Positions 1 to 10,800 of a stretch of DNA of 64,000 bases are shown piece by piece. This DNA comes from Gordionus sp. m RMFG-2023 (Eukaryota > Nematomorpha > Gordioida > Chordodea > Parachordodidae). The notes under the pieces are model-generated. The model searched no databases, had not been told where the DNA came from, and saw only the letters and a list, made by a program, of their open reading frames with translations. Numbering within the stretch: position 1 is the stretch's first letter; every line of letters starts with the position of its first letter. Where the stretch lies: assembly GCF_954871325.1 (NCBI RefSeq), contig NC_088775.1, positions 25,893,561 through 25,957,560 on the forward strand. Direction: 5' to 3'. Made by a program: the position numbers and the translations under genes.

Positions 1-849
1 CTCTTAACGCCAAGCCCTGCCTCCCTAACCAAATGATAGCATCAATAATTATAATTATTCTTGATCGATTTTGGTCTTTCTAATTGCAAGATTTAAATAA
101 AAGATATTATAAATAATACCATTACCTTCGTCATCTGAGGATACAACGAAAACCAACTCAACTGATGGCTGATTTTTACTAGCAAGAGCAACATCTATAT
201 CTATATATATTTCTAATTCAAATTACACAACTTAAATTTTTATATACCTTTTTCTTTTTGTTGTTGACGAAAAAACTTACGGATATCCATATTTAAAAAT
301 TATAAAAAATTAAAATTTACAAACTATCTATATAGTTTAAAAATATATATTTAATAATTAAATTTATAAATATCTAATTTAACTATGCCAAGCCAGAAAA
401 TATTTACAAAATATCTTTATTGTTATTTAATAAATTTAACTATGCCAGAAATTATTTACATACAATATATCTTTATTCTTTTATTGTTATTTAATATTTT
501 AGTTCATATAATTTATATATATTTTTAAACGATGTGATCATTTAAAATTAAAACTCCTTTTTTTATAAATATATTTCATTGTGATATTCATATTCATATT
601 GTATTATATATAATATATTATCTAATTTCTCTAAATTGAAACCGTTTTTTAAATATAATTATTCGCAATAAAAAAATAATAATTTTTTATTTTATAAAAA
701 AAATAAACATTTTTTAAAAAAAAAAATTTTTTTTTCCATGGGGGGGGGTTTCGACCCCAAAACCACCCCCTTGTCTACGCCACTGCAACTGAATATTAAC
801 TACATGAAGTAGATTTCCTACATGTGAAACTAATCCCAAATATGCTTCT
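1..849. other. A+T-rich non-coding stretch with a MITE-like end
   Basis: No coding sequence is supported here. Read on the minus strand, positions 783 down to about 738 run CAGTGGCGTAGAC, then G-rich sequence and a run of C (a run of G on plus). That is a common look for the terminus of hAT-type short elements, but I could not find its partner end, so it may continue to the left of the window. The rest is A+T-rich, and I see nothing else in it. It presumably lies in the ACY1 intron, or upstream of ACY1. Confidence 0.35.
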
Positions 850-1590
850 GACATTTCATCCTCGAAAAAATTTTTCTAGGACAGCTTTTAAAATCTTTAT
901 TTAAGAAGTATTTCTTTAAGGGTTCGTAAAATTTTAAAATCCTCTCGATGGCAGGTATTAATGATAACCACCTGATAGGTACATATCGCAACAACTCTCA
1001 CCATTCCAAATCAGACCACTCCACCAATTCTTTTAATTCAGTGACTCTTTTAGTTGATGAACTAAATTCGTTAAAACATTTCATCACAATTACTTCGACA
1101 TCTACAGATAGTACATTCATTGCCTTCTTGCAAGAATTATGCAGTATATGGCATATACAGCCAATTGGTATTAATTCATTATTGTGCTGCCTCAATTCGG
1201 TAAATACACTTTGATTTTTTCCAAAATTAACAGAGGTATTATCAGCGCAGAAAGCTGACATGCAACTCATTGATAACCCTGAATCAGCTATATTTACCAT
1301 TATGTGGTTAGCTATATCGTTGGATTTTTCACTATCGGATGAAAAAAATTTCAATAGTTTTATAGAAATGCCCTTATTCTTGTTGAAATAGCGAAGGATC
1401 GGGAAATGTTTTAATATTTCCCTTATTTGATGCATCTGTTAAAATAACATATGGATGTCCTTCTTTCAAATCGTCTAGAATTGACCTCTTGGATTCAGGT
1501 CCTAACACATTTGTGATAGCCTTGCTTATTTTTGTCCTACCATAAGTAAAGTTAGCACTTATTTTGGAGTCGTTAAATATTTAAAAACAT
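850..1590 (-). mobile_element. hAT-superfamily transposase relic (ZBED5/FAM200-like clade)
   Basis: Read on the minus strand, an open stretch at 998-1435 codes for the catalytic core of a hAT transposase. Recognisable pieces are ADNTSVNFG followed by GCICHILHNSCKKA, the 'DN..N.FGG...GCxAHIxHN' block shared by ZBED5/FAM200-like hAT proteins. Similarity goes on past the ORF in other frames: a TDASNKGN-like block upstream (about 1400-1440) and a RWLSLIPAIERILKFY-like block downstream (about 910-970). The frame shifts between these blocks mean the copy is dead. No target duplications or terminal repeats were found, so the outer limits are approximate. Confidence 0.7.
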
Positions 1591-1607
1591 TAAAATGCTA
1601 AAAAAAA

Positions 1608-1700
1608 AATTGTGGGAGAAATTAAAAAATTGTGGGAGATTTCTAATTGTGGGAGTGAGATGTATGTGGGTAAACTAAAAAATTGTGGGAGACTCCCACT
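1608..1700. repeat. short irregular repeat of a GTGGGAG motif
   Basis: The words 'attgtgggag' and 'aattgtgggaga' recur about four or five times in 90 bases, ending near 'gggagactccc', which is a small inverted repeat. The units are unevenly spaced. It may be a degenerate minisatellite or an element end. Confidence 0.4.
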
Positions 1701-1734
1701 GATGGGGGGAGACATGGCAACCCTGTATGGAAGT

Positions 1735-2272
1735 GCAGATATAAATTTGAATCTTTTATCTTTTCCTCAGCTCCTTATAATAATGTTAATTATCATTTCA
1801 TATTATAGATTACCCTCATTTTATGAGGACATTACCATATTAGCAGCAATAATTCAACAAAATTTTAGCTTAATTTGCCTTATATCAATCTGCCTCAAAA
1901 TCTGTTGGTAAAAAAAAAGGTTAATTACCCATTTGGAAAGGCTGCCTAATCAACTACATACAGATGCTTATTCATAAAATGATGGTTCAATTCATAATTT
2001 TAATACCTATGCCTAAATTTAAAATAAAAAAATTCTTTCAATATAACACACCTTTGCTATCAAGCCTCCTGTGAGCGCGCTTGTTTAGTAAAAGATGTTT
2101 GAATGATAATAATTTGGAAATTTTTTTGTTGTTAAAGGCTAATTTTGATTATAAAAATAAATATATTATTGTTATATTATTCTATTACAATACAATAAAC
2201 ACTATATTTAATTAATTTTTTTTAGTTAATTTTGCATCTAGCATAAATTTTCTTGAGAAATTTAAAAAATAA
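1735..2272. other. A+T-rich non-coding stretch
   Basis: No gene, RNA or element boundary could be recognised. The few open frames are low-complexity and A+T-driven. Confidence 0.4.
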
Positions 2273-2273
2273 G

Positions 2274-2345
2274 AAAAGGATCGCGATCAGGATTCGATCC
2301 TTTTAAAAGGATCGCGATCAGGATTCGATCCTTTTAAAAGGATCG
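2274..2345. repeat. tandem 31-bp palindromic repeat
   Basis: A 31-bp unit beginning aaaaggatcgcgatcagg and ending attcgatcctttt is present twice without a break, followed by a third partial unit. Each unit can fold on itself (aaaaggatcg pairs with cgatcctttt) and carries the palindrome gatcgcgatc. The two full copies look identical by eye, so the duplication is recent. Confidence 0.75.
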
Positions 2346-2902
2346 AATAACAAGCCTGCCGTAAGTAAAGGTATCGGATTTGCTCTGCTAATTTATATTC
2401 GAAACAAGATTTAAGTTCAATATTAAAATTTATAACTAATTTTAAAAATTACCCAACTTTTAACAGTTTGAAGAAAGAAAAAAGAAAAAAAGTATGATTC
2501 TCATATTTTATCATTAATTTGGGTGATTTTAAAAAGAAATTAAACAAAATCGAGGTGTAATCGACACAAATAACAACAGCCACCTTTATTTTATTTTTTA
2601 AATTGCTGCGCCACCTGGTAACGAGTCTGGAAAGGTGTTATACACTTTTTATGTATACTCTTTATGTATTTTTTTTATAGAAGATATAATTTTTTAATTA
2701 CCTTTTTGTAATTAGGGATCTGCATCGTTCGAATCCGTCTTTTAAAGATTTAAAAACATACATAATATTTTTTGCCCCACCGATAGAAAATATTGCGACT
2801 TGGCGCCTAAATTGATTTTGTGAAGGGCGAAAAAAAATCATAAATTTGTAATATTCTGATAAGCTCTCATACAGGGTTACTGTATTCGACGTTGCTGCAT
2901 AT
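2346..2902. other. non-coding stretch
   Basis: A+T-rich, with short G+C-richer islands such as 'gggatctgcatcg' near 2716 that resemble the ends of the CCGGGCC-rich MITE family seen elsewhere in the window. No complete element and no coding sequence were recognised. Confidence 0.35.
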
Positions 2903-3296
2903 TAGAGGTTTGCAATGGGCTGGTTTTTATCCACCCCCCTCGTCCACGCCCTTCCATCAAGGTTTCTAAAATATTTTCAACATTGGTGGGGGGGGGGTTT
3001 AAAAAATTAGGTAATGGGCGGGGCTGGAGGGTGAATTTTTAGTATTTTTCAGGTTATAAATAATCGTTTTACTTCATAATATGGATATTATAAATGTTTA
3101 ATTAAAAATACATTTTAAATAGAGCCAAACCAGCTATTAAAATAATTTTTAAACATTAAGCGCGCTGGTTTAAACAAAATTTATAGACAAATGTGCAGAC
3201 GGGTAATTTTTTTAATTAAAACATAACGGGCGGACGAAAAAATTCAAAACAACGAGTGGGCTTTTTGGCTAAAACCCCGCCCATTGCAGACCTCTA
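2903..3296. mobile_element. hAT-type MITE with perfect 8-bp target duplication
   Basis: The terminal inverted repeats are TAGAGGTTTGCAATGGGC on the left and, reverse-complemented from the right, TAGAGGTCTGCAATGGGC. The flanks carry a perfect 8-bp duplication, ctgcatat, at 2895-2902 and 3297-3304. The 394-bp body has no transposase and contains a run of ten G near 2990 plus G-rich blocks such as gggcggggctgg. The 8-bp duplication assigns it to hAT. Confidence 0.85.
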
Positions 3297-3304
3297 CTGC
3301 ATAT

Positions 3305-4388
3305 TATTGATTTTCTGTTTAATTTTGGTAATTGCAGCATATTGTTTTCTAATCTAATTTGTACTTAGTAATGTAATGTATAAATATTATTTTTATATTT
3401 AGATGACAAGTATATAATTGTAAATATTTTTATAATTATTAATTTTAAAAAAATTGGCAAAAAATCTAATTTCATGGTAATTAAAAAATTAATAAAAAAA
3501 ATTGTTTTGGCTTTGCTAATAGGATTGCCCCCCCCCCTCTCCTCCCTTTTTAAATTACGCATAAAATTATTACTATTATTTTTGCCAAATAATAATAATA
3601 ATCATCATTTTAATTTTATTATTTTTTAAATATAAAAATTTGCAATCGGATTCTTATTTTTTACTTACTTACGATAACTAATATTTACCGGGGGGGGGGA
3701 AGAGGGGTATACGATTAGTCCCTAAACCTCATTTTCCTCAGCCTTCAGACGGATCTCTGTTTGACCAATTCAATTAGGAATTTTTGTTTTAATATCTATT
3801 TTTGTTTGAAATATATATCTCCGAAAATCAAATACAAAGATTTGAATTTGGTTTTTTAAGATTTTTGTTTAATATTTGTTCTTGGCTTATATTTTTTTAT
3901 ATGCTTTTGTTTTGTTTTGTCTTTCCTTTTTTTTTGTTTATATTTTTTCTATTGATTTTTTTTCATTCAATAAATTTTTGTTTTGGGTCTGAGCCGTATC
4001 TATGAAATTAGTACTGTGAAGTTGGCCAAACGATTGGAAGTACTAATTTTAAGAGTTAGACCTATGCCTATATTTGTAATATTAGAACTTGATATTGATT
4101 TATATTTTCAAATTAATTTGTCCCATCTTTTTTATTAGGTCAAAACGTCGAATAAGGAAATTGTGTAGCTTTGAAATCTCTTTCTAAAATATTTTTTTAA
4201 TAATGTTATCCGGGAATTCTTGTTCTCGATAATTTTAAATGACGAATCATATCGGGATGCCAGTTGGTTGGCTATTATATAGCATAACTTATTATGATAT
4301 TAGTCTCTTAACTTAATATAGAATGAAAAAAATGAAGAGATAGAGAGAAAAAAAAAATATCAGATATCGAATTTGGTCATACTACATT
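3305..4388. other. non-coding stretch before ACY1
   Basis: Contains a C run near 3531 (tgcccccccccctct), a G run near 3690, and an AATAAT microsatellite near 3585. The open frames here are T- or A-homopolymer driven and not credible. A fragment near 4018-4050 (gttggccaaacgattggaag) resembles the dispersed sequence around 51.5 kb. I looked for the missing N-terminal ACY1 exons here and did not find them. Confidence 0.35.
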
Positions 4389-4396
4389 ATTTTTCT

Positions 4397-4655
4397 CAGA
4401 GACCTGCAGAGGTAGTACTATTTGCACCGCCCGGCCCAGATTTTTAAAAAATATATTACGTTTATTTTTAATTTTTATAGCTAATAATGGCGATTTAAAA
4501 TATTTAGTTTTAAAATATAAGGCCCGTTTCGTGTATTTTTAAAAGAAAAATTTTAGGCCCGACCCGGTCAGGGTAACTTTAAAAAAAATTATTTGACCCT
4601 ACCCGGGTATATTATAAAAATAAAATTCTGCCCGGACCGGGCTTGCAGATCTCTG
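4397..4655. mobile_element. CCGGGCC-rich hAT MITE (copy A)
   Basis: The ends are CAGAGACCTGCAG on the left and gcagatctctg on the right, an inverted pair. Flanking octamers atttttct and atttatat match at 6 of 8. The 259-bp body has repeated ggcccg/acccggg blocks separated by A+T stretches. It belongs with the copies at 22.8, 42.9, 52.4 and 62.0 kb. It ends 72 bp before an ACY1 exon. Confidence 0.7.
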
Positions 4656-4727
4656 ATTTATATTAAAAATAGAATATATCATTATATATATATTCTTACT
4701 ATTTATAAAAAAGTTTTTTCCCCAAAG

Positions 4728-4818
4728 ACCCATAGCTATAATGACTTTGAAGGGAAATGACCCGACACTACCTTCCGTGCTCTTGCATTCGCATACAGAC
4801 GTTGTATCCGTCTTTCCG
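4728..4818 (+). CDS. ACY1: ACY1 exon a (zinc-ligand HTDVV exon)
   Basis: The acceptor is ttttttccccaaag. The exon reads PIAIMTLKGNDP, then LPSVLLHSHTDVVSVFP. HTDVV holds the first zinc His and the catalytic Asp of M20 enzymes. It enters on the last base of a codon and leaves in phase 0 at a gtatac donor. The internal ATG at 4741 is not a start: family alignment runs straight through it. Confidence 0.93.
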
Positions 4819-7800
4819 GTATACCTAAAAAATACAAATCGAATAATATTATTCGCATTCGTACATACAAATAATATTATTTGGTTTTTTTTATCGAGTA
4901 TTCTGTTCGATAATTTAATTAAAAATATTTTCAGAAATCAAAAAATGGATTATTTAAATTTAAAAAAAGTGATTTATAGATTAGAAGAAAGGGTAAAAAA
5001 AATATAAAATACAAGGAACATGTTAAATACATAAGACCAAGAGTAATCTCAAATATTTATGAATAATATTGAATATTTACTAATAATTTTCAATATTTAC
5101 AAATTATTAAATTATTTCGAATAATTTGGAGTTATATGAATAATCTATGAAATTTATTCGACCGATAATAAATTTTCCTTATTTGTATTCTCCATTCGAA
5201 TAAAATCTAATAATGAATAATTCGTGATTCGGTTTTGGGCCGTCTATAAATGTAAATTTGGGTTCTGGTTCTTATATATTTTAAAATTGGGTTTTGATAC
5301 TTTTCAGTTAAATAACTAGATTTTTATGACAAACGATAATGAATATATTATACAGTCAATCGGACAACTATGGTATTTAAGGTGCTATTAGCCAAGCCAA
5401 ATTAAAATATATAAACAACTTTTGCACAGTGCTTTTTACTGTATCTGCTTTACCCAATCATTATTTTGGGAAATATATTTATTTTAATATCATAACATTG
5501 ATTCTTCGGTAAGAAAAAATAGGGCTTCAATATTTTAGCCATTTTAAAGTTAATATTAATTTATGTAAGATCCTAAATTTGATCACAATCTTTTTGATAT
5601 CCTAAAGGTATGCATATATAGAAGTCAGCTATAGTCGATGCCATTCGTAGTAAAAGAGAGTGAAATTAATTATTAGGATACAATTTGCCTAGTTTTATTA
5701 TCATGATTTACATTGAAGGAATTAATTATTATGATCTTATATTCGAATTTCTTTCGAAATTAGTGTAAATATTTTCCGTTTTTTAAAAAAAATTATTTTA
5801 TTGAAAAATAAAGGGAAAGTAAATCAAGTTTTAAGGAAATAATTCAAAAATAAATACAAATAATTAAGTAGATTTTAAATCGAAATATTTACGCGCATAA
5901 ATAAGTCATATCATAATGCATCCTATAATTTATTAAAGTGAACTCAATTTTAATATTTATTATTTCAAGTTTGGTCCCACCCGATTTTTATAAAAAAAAT
6001 ATCTGACTCACCGGACTTGACATTTTTTTGAAGGTCCCATCCAGTCCGACAAAATAAGGTCATAAAGCGGTTCAAATAAAATTAACGAATTTGGGAAAAA
6101 TTTAGCCATTCATTCATTTTTGTCATCTAGGAAAGTGGAAGAAAATTTTGTTATGCTCTCCCGGAAAATAGAAAATGATTTATTTTAGAAAGAGAGAATT
6201 GTAAAAGAGCATAATACGGTTTTAGTCGGATTTAGACAAGTCCGTGCATGGTTTGGCTCTTCTCCTAATAGCAGATCTTTGTGAATTTTGATAAAGTGTC
6301 AATAACATATATCATGATGTCGATCTTCGATACGAAAAGATGGATGTATCATTATTTCATTGTTTACATTTACATGGCTGTAAGCTCATCGTCCTTTTGG
6401 TTGTATGCAACAACCTAGCTACGTTTGGTCCTTGTCATTCCCAGCTAATTTAATTTTAAGAAACTTGGGATATCCTATGAGATAAGACTATCCATAAAGT
6501 TTTGAATATGCTTAAGCTACCTATTTCCCGCAAGGAACAAGTAACTTACTTAAACGCCCACGGGGAGTAAGAAGATATAGAAAAGGACCATGCCTGGTTA
6601 AATAAAAATGTTTTAATTATGTTGGTGAGTTTGGTTAGGAGTTCATTCCGCATTATGAGGGGTACCTGGAAAAAATATGTCAAATTAAGCCAATACTTTA
6701 TAAGTGTCGCTATAAGCCGCACGCATAAATAAGAATAATAAACTGCCACAACCTATTTCTTTTAATTTGGATTTGAATAATATGTAGCCATGTAATAAAA
6801 CAAGATGTCTAAATATTTCCCATCCTACGGTACATCGAAAAAGAATTACTTTATTATTAGAGATGTTTCATTACATATACCACTTTTTAGAAGCCGACCC
6901 ATTCGATTCGATATTGCCGATATTATATTGATATCGGCCGATTACCGGTCCATCACTAATCTCATTTTGTTCGTATACGTATTTAATATATTTTAAATTT
7001 TTGTTTCAAAATAAATATTTTAAAAAATTCTCAGGAGCAATGGAAATACGACCCATTTGGAGCTGTGATAGCCGATAATGGTAATATATATGCCAGAGGA
7101 TCTCAGGTATTTTTTTAAAAAAAAAGTTAAATGATTTCTTAATCTTTTACCTCAGTATATCTTTCGTTTTTATTTACTATTTTCGTTTATATCTACTATA
7201 TAAGTTGTTATAGGCCTACTTTTACTTGCCCAAATTGAGTTTCAGAGATATCTTTAATAAAATGATAGTTAAAATTAAACCTTCATAAATTAAAAAAAAA
7301 TAATATGATTTCCTAAACCGATACAAAAGAAGGAAAGAAAGAAAGAAGAGGTTTTTAATCTTTATTTCCATATTTCTTTAATATAATTTCATGAATTTCA
7401 TAAATTAATTATAAATGAATTTTTTTTTAAAAAAAAAGAAAGATAATATTGATGAAATTATATCCTTCCTTTTTTTCTTTTTTCAATAAATAATACTACA
7501 ATTATTATTTTTGATATCTATTTGGGTTATCTAATATAGTAATTGGCGGGCGTATTGGAATGAATATCGATATAGCAGAGTTGTTAAAGTAGCGCGCTAC
7601 TTAGCATATCTTTTTTGGTAGCTATAGCTAATGCGCTACTTTTTTCCCTCCCAATTATTTATTTTTTTAGCTCTCCTTTTTTTGAAAGTCTAAGTAGCGC
7701 GTTACTTAGCTACTTTTTTAAAATAGAATGTAATTATAAACATGAAAATTTAAATATAATATCATAATTAATTATAATTTATTATTTAATTTTGAAATTG

Positions 7801-10800
7801 TAATTTATATTTTCAATTTGTATTATAAACCTAAATCATCTGGTGTAAATTATTTAAAATGTCATCGCAAATGGATATCCAAATCGATGTAAGTGAGTCA
7901 GGCGATGATAATTTAATGAAATGAAAGGTACTCTGGAAGAAAATGTTCTTGATAACAATAATACACATTTTTCATTTTCAAATTAATGTAAAAACAAAAG
8001 GTGAAAATTTATTTGAACTGTAAAAAATATATCCTCAAATGTAGCTAACTCAAAAAACACCTAAAGACAATTGTCATTTTTAAATTCTAATACTATTTTT
8101 ATTTGGTAAAATGTCATGCCAACAGTTTAAAGAGATAGAAAAACATCTTAATAGTTTTGTTATAAGGGAGACTACATTCAAAAAGACCAAATCAATTCAA
8201 GCTAAATTGATTAATAATAAATATTGCACATGCCAATTTTTCTCAGAAACTTGCTGATAAAGTTATTGTCGATTTTATAATTGATACAGTTCAGCCAATG
8301 TCATTGGTTGATAATCCATCATACTATGATGATTAGAACTTTATCATCTGGCAACAATTTATTGTCGCCAGACACTATTGATTGTGTTAGCAGACAAAGA
8401 TGTCCTAGTTAGAACCATAAAGACGACTTTCATTGATTATTTTTTGGAAATAAAGGATACTAATATAATAGAAAATCCTTTAGACGCATTTTTTAAATCT
8501 AAAAATACAAATGAATATTTTTGAAAATTTTTCTTATATTAAAAATATTATATAAAATTAAATACTGCCTTGAGCTCAAGTGCTAGTGTTGGGAGATTAT
8601 TTAGTAAGGCGAAAATTATACTTTCTGATCATCGTTCTAGACTTGGGGATGAATTATTGAAATGATTTTATTATTAAAATGCAACAAAATAAATAAAAAA
8701 TGAATATTACCATCAATAGATATTTTTATTACATAAATTATAGTTTTTTTACATAAATTTTTTTATAATCAAACTAACTATATTTAAATATTTATAAATG
8801 TTGAATTATAAGCAAAAAATAAAAGAAATTTATTTCTAAGTTTTTTTATAAAAAGTAGCCAAAGCTACTCTTAAAAAATAATAGCTAATAGCGCGCCACT
8901 TTTAAAGTAAGATTTAGCAACTCTGCGATATAGGCTACAAAAGTCTTATACATCTTTGGCTAGGATTATTAAGGATCTAATCCTGCATATTATATAGATA
9001 ATTTAAATCTCAGAGAATCACAGGTCAAAAATATCCCGGGTCAAAAGGCATCATACAAAATAGCCCTGAATATTTTTTTAATCGAACAAACGATCACCCA
9101 TATTTATTTATTTCAAAAGTAGATTCTACTACTCAGCATATTTGTCCAATGCCTTTTTTGCCTGGGTATTTTTGTTCGAATGCCAATCTCAACTCTCCTT
9201 TCCATCACTTTTTGCAGTAAATGGTTAAAAAATTAGTCTGTCATTATTAATTATTTTAGTGATATTACATTTTTTTTACAAATTATGAAAAAAAATATCG
9301 GCTTTAGGATATGAAAGGAACTGGAATACAGTATATAAATTAAAAATATTTTTATCTGATATTAAATACATTCTCAGAAAGCGAGAAAGAAAGAAAGAAG
9401 GAGTGAAAAAGTAAAAAAGAAAGAAAGGACCCAGTGATTGGGATATCATAACTAGAAAATTTACATCACGAGTTTTCAGAGTTGTTAAAAGATTCTTTTT
9501 AAATGGATCTAGATACAGATATATAGTCTAAAAATTTATCTAGATACAGATACAGCTTCTAAAAAGTTATCTTGATACAGATACAATTTAAAATGTATCT
9601 ATGTACAGATACATTTTTGATTATACTCTTAGATAAGGTTTGAATAAACTTAAATTAGGATTCTATTGTGAAAATTCATGAAATGATCTAAAAAATTTAT
9701 TGACTCGATATCACATTTATCAAAATATAACTAAAATAATGATTTTTAGATATTAATTTAATATATGATTAATATAAATAATTATTAAATATCATTAATA
9801 AAGTAATATATTATATGATTAAATGATTATAAATAATTATTAGATTTCAGTAATAAAATATTTTCAAAATTTTGGTCATTAAGACATCCTCGTTTATCTG
9901 TAAAGACATTTTTAGCTATACTTCTTTCAAGAGGGGCGCTGGAAGGGATTGTGGTGTTATATTTAATGAATAACATTTTTATATCAGGATATTGTTTAAA
10001 AATACTAAAATCTCGGCATTCATTTTTGAAAAAACTATTTAAAATTTGTTGATTATCAGAATTTAAAACATTAACAATCATATCTCCTGCTGTGGGATAC
10101 TGAAAAAAATCTGATATTAAATTATTGGTTTTTTTTTCACAGGTTAATTTGCACTCATTTGAAGACTTTGATAATTCCTCAACTAATCTTTGTATTAATT
10201 GTTTTTTTTATTAAAATTTTCATCCATTTGCAACCATGTCCAATCTAGTTTAAAAAAAGGATGAAGTATAGTTGCCAAAATGTTTTCATCTTCAAAAATT
10301 GTCCTAATAAACAGAATTATTAAATACTGATTAATTTATTATTAATTTACCTATCTTCAATTTCTTTAAGTAAGGCATTTAAGAGTGGTAAAAATTTCAG
10401 GTTCATTTGTTTAAAATTTTTCAATTTAATAATGAGCTGGGAAATATGTTTACCGGCGATAGGCACTCCAACAATCTGCTGTTGTGCATATTAACAATGG
10501 TTCTATTAGACTTTTAATGATTTCTTTCTTTTCATTCTCCCATCTTTGGGAAATTTTAGCAACCACTGTCTGTCTGCAAATTATATTTTTTTGTGGAGCT
10601 AATGTTTTGATCATTTTTATAAATGATGGATTTTCAACAGTTGAAAATGGTTGAATGTTATCTATAATAAAATCAGATATTAAATCATCTAAAATGGTAT
10701 GGGTTAAAATCTGAGGTCTCTTGGAAAAAAAATCAATGGACGATTAGCCTAGTCCAATATTTTCTTTAATCGATTTTTTCTCCTTCTATTTTTTATTTGG

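Noticed and set aside
1612-1911. 99-residue open frame on plus
   Set aside because: The first part is a translated GTGGGAG repeat and the rest is hydrophobic A+T-driven sequence. There is no motif or splice context.
3365-4005. Open frames of about 65 residues on both strands
   Set aside because: They are translations of T- or A-rich low-complexity DNA (long Phe/Leu/Ile runs) with no family resemblance.
1-4727. Missing N-terminal exons of ACY1
   Set aside because: I scanned plus-strand sequence for the FREYLRI..V.P.PDY-type start of the family and found nothing with a splice fit. They probably lie upstream of the window.
4741-5007. The ATG at 4741 as the start of an 88-residue protein
   Set aside because: The family alignment runs through this Met from upstream codons and stops at the donor after 4818. 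The remainder of the open frame is MITE sequence.
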